From the NCBI RefSeq assembly GCF_009711975.1, contig NZ_VIKW01000001.1, forward strand, positions 230,824-294,823: a DNA stretch of 64,000 bases. The letters are read 5' to 3'. The notes beneath the pieces are model-generated. The model was not told the DNA's origin. It saw only the letters and a program-made list of their open reading frames with translations, and ran no database searches. A program made the translations under genes and the position numbers. Shown here piece after piece: positions 27,248 to 34,788 of this stretch. Source of the DNA: Anabaena sp. UHCC 0204 (GTDB lineage: Bacteria; Cyanobacteriota; Cyanobacteriia; Cyanobacteriales; Nostocaceae). The number at the start of each line of letters is the position of its first letter. Positions within the stretch are counted from its first letter, which is position 1.

Positions 27248-28843
27248 CTATCTCTGTTTCCAAAATTTAATAGTTTTGTCTTTGCTACCGCTAATTAATA
27301 TTTTTTCATTTGGAATAAAAGCAAGAGATGTAACAGCACTATCATGTTGCTTTATTTCATCAAAAGGAAGTAACTTTTTATTAGTGAAATCCCAAATTTT
27401 AATATAACCTTTATCGTCACCACTGGCTAATAAATTACCATCTGAACTGAATGTAATTGTGTTAATTATATCATTACCTAGATCACTAGAATTTTCTTCT
27501 TTCAAAATACTCCCTTCCTCATCAAGAAGATTCCATAATTTTATTTTATAATCATCCTCACCCACACTTGCTAAAATTTTACCATCAGGATTAAATGCTA
27601 AAGAATTAATCTTAAAGCCATTTTTTATTTTGTGAGCATTCAAAATTTCACGTTTTTCACATATAGTTAAATCTACTATTTCCCAAAAATATATATTTCC
27701 TCCACTATCGGAACTCGCAAAAGTTTTATTATCGCTACTAATTGCAATTGATGTTATTTGGTTACCACTCCAGTGCTTTTTATTATCATTTTCTTCTTGT
27801 GTTTTCCAATTAAACAATTTTATACTTCCATCTTTACAACCGCAAATAATTAAATCTTTATTGATAAATGATAAAGAAGTAATTCTATTATGATTACTAC
27901 TTTCTATTAATATTGAATATATTTCTTTGCAATTATGATCATATATTTTAATGTAGTTACTGTTTGTTTCTACTATCCCCGTTGCTATATAATCGTTTTG
28001 ACTAATTGATATAGGACTTTGATTATAAATATCTGGTATTACTTGTTGTCCAAATTCTAATATTTTTCCTCCAACAACAGGAATGTTATTGATTAGTTTT
28101 GAGGGAAAAATTTGATGTTTTTTTTCTAATTTAAATTTATTATTGTACTTTATATCTTCTCCATTTGTAACATCAAACGGAACTATAGCTAATGTTTGCC
28201 AAGTATCATCAAATCTTACAGCCAAAAAAGTACCTTGAGTAGAAATATCAAAATCATATATTTCGTGATCAAGATTTATTTTATGTAATAGATCCCATTT
28301 TTTCTGAGAAATGTCATCAATTTTTGGAGAATTTGTGTAAGGTTCTTGAATAATTAATTCAAAATATTCTGATTCTGATGGTTTTTCAAAACTTTGTAAT
28401 TTTGAAGAAATTGTTGCTTGTGGATTACGCCATTGCCAAAATGTTTGATAAGGCTGTTTAATGTCATTATGAATTTTAGCAAAAATGTCTTCAGAAACTT
28501 TGATTTCTGTTAATGTACCCCTAAAAACAATACCTTCAATAAATTTAATTTCTCTACCAAAGGAATCTTTAATTTTACCATTTCCTTCTATTTCAATATC
28601 TTCATAAGTTGTTTCAACCACACGAAATACTAGCGTTAAATTACCCACAGCAGAATTATGGATTTGACGATATATTGCTTTTTTAGCTTCTGTGGTCTTT
28701 CCTCCTGCAACAGACTCAATTAAACTAGATACTCTAGCATCACACATAAAATCAGGAGCAACTATTGTTCTAAATCCGAGATTTTTACTACGACTAACTA
28801 GAAAAACCCAACCTTCTATTTTTTCCATACTATATTTTGTCAT
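27248..28843 (-). CDS. WD40-repeat protein with novel N-terminal domain
   Basis: 531 residues. The C-terminal half (about 270-531) has around six WD-type repeats ending IKIYDH, IKLFNW, IYFWEI, IKLWNL, IKIWDF and IKFWKQ, enough for one propeller. The N-terminal 250 residues (GWVFLVSRSKNLGFRTIVAP; AIYRQIHNSAVGNLTLVFRV) are not a domain I can name. It follows the GTPase gene by 30 bases on the same strand, so the two form an operon; such GTPase-associated proteins often act as its regulator or GAP-like partner. AT-rich like its neighbours. Confidence 0.75.
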   Translation of the reverse strand: MTKYSMEKIEGWVFLVSRSKNLGFRTIVAPDFMCDARVSSLIESVAGGKTTEAKKAIYRQIHNSAVGNLTLVFRVVETTYEDIEIEGNGKIKDSFGREIKFIEGIVFRGTLTEIKVSEDIFAKIHNDIKQPYQTFWQWRNPQATISSKLQSFEKPSESEYFELIIQEPYTNSPKIDDISQKKWDLLHKINLDHEIYDFDISTQGTFLAVRFDDTWQTLAIVPFDVTNGEDIKYNNKFKLEKKHQIFPSKLINNIPVVGGKILEFGQQVIPDIYNQSPISISQNDYIATGIVETNSNYIKIYDHNCKEIYSILIESSNHNRITSLSFINKDLIICGCKDGSIKLFNWKTQEENDNKKHWSGNQITSIAISSDNKTFASSDSGGNIYFWEIVDLTICEKREILNAHKIKNGFKINSLAFNPDGKILASVGEDDYKIKLWNLLDEEGSILKEENSSDLGNDIINTITFSSDGNLLASGDDKGYIKIWDFTNKKLLPFDEIKQHDSAVTSLAFIPNEKILISGSKDKTIKFWKQR

Positions 28844-28873
28844 AATTTAATCTCTTGATTTAATCTAATTAAT

Positions 28874-30076
28874 TTAATTGGTTAACTTAGAATATGGATG
28901 TTCATATTCTAATTTATTTACAAGCAACAAAAAACAACGAGTAGAATATTCTAAAGCAGTTTTTTCATTTTCAATTTTTACTAAAGCTTCTGCTTTTTTA
29001 GCTTTTAATTGTTCTGTTCTTTCTTTAGCTGCGGTTTCTTTATTGTATACAGATGTTTGCAAGTCTTGATCAATAAAATCAATAATATCTGTAAGTATTT
29101 CCTTTGAAAATTGAAATTGGGGAGGTAATTTAGGTGCTACTTTTTCCAGTATTGTTTTAGCAGTTGTACCAAAATATTTTTTTAGTTTATCCCATAAAGT
29201 TAAATTAGCTTTGACTTCTTGAATCTGTTCTTGAGATTTTTTGTTTTCCTCATTAATCATTTTTCTTAACTCTTCTTTTAGCTTATCAGGTAGAATACAA
29301 GCTATAGGTAATTCTATATTATAAGGTTTAGGTAGTTTTCCTGTTTTTTTCATACTACCATCGGTTTGTTGTTCTGCAAAACCTTTACCAACTGAACTAA
29401 CAGGAATTAATCGAACAACACCTTTACCATGATCATTTCTATGATTTTCATTATTAATATCACTGTTATTACTCCGAGTCATAATAATATTGCGAAATTG
29501 ATCTATTTCCAGCAAATGATTTCTAACTTCTTCTAGGGTGTATTCACCTTCTATTAAATCCCATTTACTAATAATAAAATGAATAGATTTATCTGTATTT
29601 TGCATTAAACTCAATACATTTCCTAATTCTTTAATTACCCATTTTCTAGCTGAATTTTCACCCTTAATATATGAAAGTAACTTTGAACCATCTATTAAAC
29701 CTAATAAAACATCTGCGTTTTTTATTGTCTCATTAAATTTTTCAATATATGTAGTATCATCTTTACGATCTGTTAGTATTTCACCTGAATAATCTGTATA
29801 CTGAAATTGACAAGCTGAATAAATACCTTTCGGAGTCTGTATTTTACAAGTAAATTTCAAGTTAGATATATCTACAATTTGTGTTGGTTCTGGCCATGTT
29901 TCGTCGGTAGCAACTTCAGTATAAATCTGATTTAGAATTATTCGTTGAGCATCATCTACCGCTAAAAAAAATCCTGATTCTCCCTGTGTTGAGAGTTTAT
30001 GATACATACTCCCTAAAAACACAGTTTTACCTGAACCAGATGGACCCAAAATAACTACATTATAAATTGGTAGCAT
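28874..30076 (-). CDS. P-loop GTPase-like NTPase (double-GTPase class) of a conflict system
   Basis: 400 residues. G1/Walker A is NVVILGPSGSGKTVFLGSMY (residues 11-18 GPSGSGKT), a G3-like DYSGE near 95, G4-like ISKWDLI near 168 (SKxD in place of NKxD), and G5-like PVSSVGKG near 222. From 290 to the end is helical coiled coil (EENKKSQEQIQEVKANLT, RTEQLKAKKAEALVKIENEK). The architecture fits GTPase families (DO-GTPase type) described computationally in NTP-dependent bacterial conflict systems. It heads an operon with the WD40 gene and is divergent from the NB-ARC ATPase across 196 bases. Confidence 0.65.
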   Translation of the reverse strand: MLPIYNVVILGPSGSGKTVFLGSMYHKLSTQGESGFFLAVDDAQRIILNQIYTEVATDETWPEPTQIVDISNLKFTCKIQTPKGIYSACQFQYTDYSGEILTDRKDDTTYIEKFNETIKNADVLLGLIDGSKLLSYIKGENSARKWVIKELGNVLSLMQNTDKSIHFIISKWDLIEGEYTLEEVRNHLLEIDQFRNIIMTRSNNSDINNENHRNDHGKGVVRLIPVSSVGKGFAEQQTDGSMKKTGKLPKPYNIELPIACILPDKLKEELRKMINEENKKSQEQIQEVKANLTLWDKLKKYFGTTAKTILEKVAPKLPPQFQFSKEILTDIIDFIDQDLQTSVYNKETAAKERTEQLKAKKAEALVKIENEKTALEYSTRCFLLLVNKLEYEHPYSKLTN

Positions 30077-30272
30077 AAATTGTCTCTAAGTATTAATACA
30101 GTAATTCTTCGATTTTTTACCCCACGTTATATCTATCATCTTTTTTTATTATCTAAAAGACTGTTTAATACTGTGTTTTGTAATGAACTGTTAAGTAAAT
30201 GTATTAAAATAGCTTAGAATGATGCGTAAAAATACGCTATAATTGCTGAAAACCTTATCATAATTTGATTTT
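30077..30272. promoter_or_regulatory. Divergent promoter region between GTPase and STAND genes
   Basis: A 196-base AT-rich spacer holding the promoters of both the GTPase-WD40 operon and the STAND ATPase gene. TTGTAATGAACTG... to TAAAAT-type -10 candidates are present but not unique. The shared region suggests coordinate control of the three genes. Confidence 0.4.
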
Positions 30273-31607
30273 ATGGATGTTACAGAAATTTTACAATTTG
30301 CAGATCAATTGATCTTAAATGAAACAGGAAAACGTTTAGATGATCTGCAAAAAACTGTAATTACAGGAGTTTATGATGGAAAAACTTATGAAACAATAGC
30401 AGATGAATATCATCGCAGCGAAAGTCGCGTTAGAAGTGTTGGACGTAAACTATGGCAAATTTTATCGGAATCTTTAGGAGAAGATGTTAATAAGCATAAT
30501 TTTTGTTGGACTATAGAAAGGGTTATTAATTCTCAGCTTGTTAATATTATTAATGGTAATATTCATTATTGCCATAATAATAAAGAATCTTCTGAAAATG
30601 CAGAACAAGGTATTAAAAATCAACTCTATCACGATTTAACCCTAGCACCCCAAATCATCAACTTTCATAACAGAGAAACCGAACTACAAACCCTTTCCTC
30701 CTGGATATTAAATCAAAATGCTCATTTAATTTCAATCTTAGGATTATCCGGTATTGGTAAAACCACACTGGTTAAAAGATTTATAGACTTACATCAACAA
30801 AAGTTTGATGCTATAGTTTGGAGAAGTTTAAAATTTCCTCAATCTCTAGAGTTATTACTTGATGATTTACTAAAACATCACAAATTAGACTCATTACCAA
30901 CAATAAATGATAAATTAAAACAATTATTTGATCTTCTCACAAATAAAAAATGTTTAATTATCCTTGATGATTTACATAATATATTTATTCCTAGTCAATT
31001 CGCGGGAAAATATCAACCAGAATATCAAGATTATCAAACCTTATTCAAAATGATTATAGAAATACAACATCAAAGTCATGTGATTTTAATTAGTCAAGAA
31101 CAATGTCCAGAAATGGAATGTTTAGATGAAGAATTATATCCTATTAAATCCTTAGAATTATCAGGAATAGAAAATATAGATATTCTCAAAAATACCGGAT
31201 TAAAAAATGAGGATATTTGGTTCAAATTAATCAAATTATATGAAGGTAATTTACTTTATTTAAAAAGCATTAGTATATTAATCCATAAAAACTATGATAA
31301 TCAAGTTGCTGATTTTTTAGCTGAAAATACTTTACATATTACCAATCAAATGCAGTCTCATTTTCAAGAGACATTTCACCACCTATCACCCCAAGAACAA
31401 CAAATAGTATTAGAAATAAGTAAATTTGAAACCCTTATTTCCAGAGAAGAATTAAGACAAAGTTTAAATTTATCCTCAGTTGATTTTAATAATGGTTTAC
31501 AGTCCTTACAACAACGGTATTTAATCACGAAAATCAAAGAAGATAAAATCCTGTTTAAATTGTCTCCAGTTTTTCAAGAATATGTGAGAAATTCATTGTT
31601 AACATGA
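30273..31607 (+). CDS. STAND (NB-ARC) ATPase with vMAP-type HTH N-terminus
   Basis: 444 residues. The N-terminus (ILNETGKRLDDLQKTVITGV...YETIADEYHRSESRVRSVG) is the helix-turn-helix typical of 'vWA-MoxR-associated protein' N-terminal domains that sit in cyanobacterial conflict proteins. Then NB-ARC ATPase: Walker A ILGLSGIGKTTLVKRF (about 155-168), kinase-2/Walker B KCLIILDDLHNIF (about 228), sensor-like VILISQEQCPEMECL, and a winged-helix region to the end. No C-terminal repeat domain (WD40, TPR or LRR), so it is a short STAND. It is divergent from the GTPase-WD40 operon; the WD40 propeller may supply in trans the sensor usually fused to NB-ARC. Confidence 0.78.
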   Translation: MDVTEILQFADQLILNETGKRLDDLQKTVITGVYDGKTYETIADEYHRSESRVRSVGRKLWQILSESLGEDVNKHNFCWTIERVINSQLVNIINGNIHYCHNNKESSENAEQGIKNQLYHDLTLAPQIINFHNRETELQTLSSWILNQNAHLISILGLSGIGKTTLVKRFIDLHQQKFDAIVWRSLKFPQSLELLLDDLLKHHKLDSLPTINDKLKQLFDLLTNKKCLIILDDLHNIFIPSQFAGKYQPEYQDYQTLFKMIIEIQHQSHVILISQEQCPEMECLDEELYPIKSLELSGIENIDILKNTGLKNEDIWFKLIKLYEGNLLYLKSISILIHKNYDNQVADFLAENTLHITNQMQSHFQETFHHLSPQEQQIVLEISKFETLISREELRQSLNLSSVDFNNGLQSLQQRYLITKIKEDKILFKLSPVFQEYVRNSLLT

Positions 31608-31701
31608 AAAGCTAATAACTCAAGTTGCTTCCCTATTTTTATCCTGTTCATCCTTTAATCCTGGACATCCTGATTCAGACAATTTATTCACCAATTACCA
31701 A

Positions 31702-32478
31702 TTACCTCACTAATTGCATAGCAGAATTAAAAAACTGCCGACATAAGCCTTTGGTAATTAAAATGATGGTTAACAAATTGGTAGCTGCAACCATAAAAAT
31801 AAGTAAAATCTCGTAAGATACAGCCTCTAGTGGTGCGACACCAGCTAATAATTGTCCATTGGTAAAGGTTGGTATTGTTACCATCCCAATTAACATCATT
31901 TGGTTTAAAGTGGGAAGAAAGGCAGCACGAATGGCTTCTTTGCGGTAGGATTTAATAGCCTGTTGAGGAGTTGCACCCAAGCTTAGATGGGTTTCTATTT
32001 CTGTGGGAAATTGGTTAATGGTAGTAACTAGACGTTCTCCGGCTATTGCTGCTGCATTCATGGCATTACCTAGCAATATGCCAGCTAAAGGAATGATATA
32101 ACGCGGTTCATACCATCTTTCCGGTTGAATAATTAAAAAATTGGTGTAAAGCAATGTTAAGGCAGTGCTGACAAAAATAGCTATCCATACTAAAGGTAAG
32201 ACTTGAGGAATTTTTTGACTGATGCGGTTGCGAGTAATAATTGCAGTAATTGTCAGAATTATTGCTAAAATCCCCACTACTGCCCAAATATTATTAACTG
32301 CAAAAATGAAGTCAAAAATGTATCCTAATACAAGTAGTTGGAGGATAGTTCTACCAGTAGCTACGCTTAAATTTAATTCTAGTCCTAATTGCTCCCATGC
32401 TGATATCCCAATGGCGATCACCATTAAGCCAATAGCTAAAGCCAAATCTACCATATCCAGTTTGATTAGCTCTGGCAT
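31702..32478 (-). CDS. FetB/UPF0014-type membrane permease
   Basis: 258 residues with about seven membrane spans. The motif block ATGRTILQLLVLGYI, IIPLAGILLGNAMNAAAIAG and SLGATPQQAIKSYRKEAIRA with IGMVTIPTFTNGQLLAGVAP is characteristic of the FetB/YbbM (UPF0014) family, whose E. coli member forms an iron-exporting ABC transporter with the FetA ATPase. No fetA lies beside it. Transported ion in this organism is therefore an inference. Confidence 0.85.
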   Translation of the reverse strand: MPELIKLDMVDLALAIGLMVIAIGISAWEQLGLELNLSVATGRTILQLLVLGYIFDFIFAVNNIWAVVGILAIILTITAIITRNRISQKIPQVLPLVWIAIFVSTALTLLYTNFLIIQPERWYEPRYIIPLAGILLGNAMNAAAIAGERLVTTINQFPTEIETHLSLGATPQQAIKSYRKEAIRAAFLPTLNQMMLIGMVTIPTFTNGQLLAGVAPLEAVSYEILLIFMVAATNLLTIILITKGLCRQFFNSAMQLVR

Positions 32479-32550
32479 AGTTTGTCTACCTCTTTACAAT
32501 TAAGAACTTTACAAACATAACTTTTGTATCTACAAATAAAATCAAAACTC

Positions 32551-33699
32551 ATGATTAAAAGTGTAAATTCAATTCCTGCCTTTGATATTAAACAACAATA
32601 CACCACCATTGAAGCGGAAGTAAGTGCTGCTGTGTTAGCGGTTCTGGCTTCTGGGCGTTATATTGGTGGTCCAGCAATTACAGATTTTGAACAACAGTTT
32701 GCAGCTTATCATGGTGTAAGTGAATGCGTAGCTTGTAACTCCGGTACTGATGCTTTATATTTAGCATTACGGGCTTTAGGAATTGGTGCTGGTGATGAAG
32801 TTATTACCACTCCATTTACTTTTTTTGCAACGACAGAAGTAATTAGTGCGGTAGGAGCAATACCAGTATTTGTAGATATTGATGCGACTACGTTTAATTT
32901 AGATGTAGAAAAAGTAGCAGCAGCAATTACACCAAAAACCAAAGCCATTATCCCAGTGCATTTGTTTGGACTACCTGTAGATATGACAGGATTAATGGAA
33001 ATTGCGACATCTCATAATTTAGCAGTAATTGAAGATTGCGCTCAAGCTACCGGTGCAAGTTGGGAAAATAAAAAAGTTGGAAGTATTGGCCATGTCGGGT
33101 GCTTTAGTTTCTACCCTACCAAAAATCTCGGTGGTTGCGGTGATGGTGGGGCAATTACCACAAATGATCCAGCGATCGCTACTCAATTACGAGTTTTGCG
33201 AGAACATGGTAGTAAGGTGAGATATGTTCATGAAGAAATTGGTGTCAATAGTCGGTTAGATGCTATTCAAGCCGTAATTCTGCAAATTAAACTCCGCTAT
33301 CTGGATTTTTGGAATTCTAGACGCAAGCAAATCGCTGAATATTATTATCAACACCTCAGCCAAGTTACCGACATCATCGTTCCTCAAGAATTTCCTGGTG
33401 GTATTGGTGTCTGGAATCAATACACTATTCGGATTTCTGGAGAAAGACGTAATGGTGCAAGTGGTAAATATCGAGATTCGGTAAAAAACCAAATGCAGGA
33501 ACAAGGGGTTAGTTCCATGATTTACTATCCCTTACCCATTCATTTGCAACCAGTGTATGAAAACTTAGGTTATCACGCAGGACAATTCCCAGTATCAGAA
33601 CAAGCAAGTCAAGAAGTTTTATCTTTACCCATGTTCCCCGAATTGGAACAGGAACAACTCGATAAAGTTATTGATACTTTAAAAAATTGTTTATCCTGA
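32551..33699 (+). CDS. DegT/DnrJ/EryC1/StrS-family sugar aminotransferase
   Basis: 382 residues from ATG 32551 (MIKSVNSIPAFDIKQQYTTI); the frame opens upstream at a TTG at 32524, less likely. The pyridoxal-phosphate lysine is in GCFSFYPTKNLGGCGDGGAI (about K190), and the N-terminal CNSGTDALYLALRALGIG, VITTPFTFFATTEVISAVGA and AVIEDCAQATGASW blocks match the family. These enzymes aminate keto-sugar nucleotides for lipopolysaccharide or capsule sugars, or act as dehydratases. No sugar-nucleotide genes flank it, so substrate is unknown. It is divergent from the FetB-like gene. Confidence 0.9.
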   Translation: MIKSVNSIPAFDIKQQYTTIEAEVSAAVLAVLASGRYIGGPAITDFEQQFAAYHGVSECVACNSGTDALYLALRALGIGAGDEVITTPFTFFATTEVISAVGAIPVFVDIDATTFNLDVEKVAAAITPKTKAIIPVHLFGLPVDMTGLMEIATSHNLAVIEDCAQATGASWENKKVGSIGHVGCFSFYPTKNLGGCGDGGAITTNDPAIATQLRVLREHGSKVRYVHEEIGVNSRLDAIQAVILQIKLRYLDFWNSRRKQIAEYYYQHLSQVTDIIVPQEFPGGIGVWNQYTIRISGERRNGASGKYRDSVKNQMQEQGVSSMIYYPLPIHLQPVYENLGYHAGQFPVSEQASQEVLSLPMFPELEQEQLDKVIDTLKNCLS

Positions 33700-33705
33700 A
33701 TAACT

Positions 33706-33765
33706 GGGGAGCAGGGGTGCAGCGGAGCAGAGGGGCAGGGGTGCAGGGGAGAAAAATATTAATCC
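33706..33765. repeat. Purine-rich low-complexity repeat (GGGGAGCAGGGGTGC)
   Basis: Irregular GGGGCAG/GGGGTGCAG units between convergent genes, the complement of the CTCCCCTGCTCCCC tract near 24100. Non-coding. Confidence 0.7.
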
Positions 33766-33785
33766 TCCCTCTTGCCTCTTGCTTC

Positions 33786-34529
33786 TTACGCAAATGTCCG
33801 ACTATTTGCAGTAGCTAAAGCTTCTACTAAACTACGCACAGCAGCAATCATCGCTATTTCGCTATTGAGTTGGTTAATAGCCGAACCGACACCAACACCA
33901 GCCGCACCGGAGGCGATCGCTAAAGGTGCAGTAACATTAGAAATACCAGAAGCACATAATACAGGCACAGAAACCGCACGGGCAATTTCATAAGCTGCGG
34001 CTAAAGTGGGAGCAGCTTTTTCAATTAATCCCAAAGTTCCAGGGTGAATAGGATTGCTGCTAGTACCACCTTCAGTTTGAATAATGTCAGCACCAGCTTT
34101 TACTAAATCTTCAGCTAGTTGTACCTGTTGGTCTAAAGTGAGAATATGAGGAACAGTCACAGACAGGGTAATTTCTGGCAACAAAGTCCGAGTTTGGCGA
34201 GTTAGTTCTAAAACCTCAGCCGCCTCAAATCTGCGTCCTTGGGCATAAAAAGAATCAAAATTACCAATTTCAATCAAATCAGCACCAGCAGCCACAGCAG
34301 TTACAAACTTTTCTGGTTCAACCGCAGATACACAAACAGGTAATTTGGTCAATCTTTTCGCCAACTTCACCAAATCCACATCAGCAGCAATATCCACAAA
34401 AGTAGCACCACCCAAATCAGCCGCTTTTACAGTCGCAGCCACACTAGCAGCATTGAAATTATTCAAACCACTAATTACCTTGAGTACAGGATGAGCGAAT
34501 GCACGTTTGAGGCTAGGATACATAGTCAT
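33786..34529 (-). CDS. ycf23: Ycf23/DUF561 TIM-barrel protein
   Basis: 247 residues. HPVLKVISGLNNFNAASVAA, VDIAADVDLVKLA, VSAVEPEKFVTAVAAGADLI and EIGNFDSFYAQGRRFEAAEV give the repeating beta-alpha pattern of the DUF561/Ycf23 family, encoded in cyanobacteria and some algal plastids. A phosphate-binding-like loop VLCASGISNVTAPLAIASG lies near the end. Biochemical function unknown; the fold suggests a metabolic or phosphate-ligand role. Confidence 0.85.
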   Translation of the reverse strand: MTMYPSLKRAFAHPVLKVISGLNNFNAASVAATVKAADLGGATFVDIAADVDLVKLAKRLTKLPVCVSAVEPEKFVTAVAAGADLIEIGNFDSFYAQGRRFEAAEVLELTRQTRTLLPEITLSVTVPHILTLDQQVQLAEDLVKAGADIIQTEGGTSSNPIHPGTLGLIEKAAPTLAAAYEIARAVSVPVLCASGISNVTAPLAIASGAAGVGVGSAINQLNSEIAMIAAVRSLVEALATANSRTFA

Positions 34530-34788
34530 AATTTTTCTTTTGCAGCTTATTTCAGTAGGAACATTTTTACACGAAATATAGCAATCCTCCTTTGATTAGA
34601 AACATATATTAAGATTTGTTGACAAAATCTAGTTTTCATAGGTGAGAAAATCAAGGTTTTTTCTGATACTTGCCATTTATGCAAAATTCACGTGGATTTA
34701 CCATTAAATTCTAGATTTAATCTGCTAAATGATGTATATTTTCTAGTAAATGTATTTTTGCGTATATAAGTTTAAAGTTTCTGAACCG

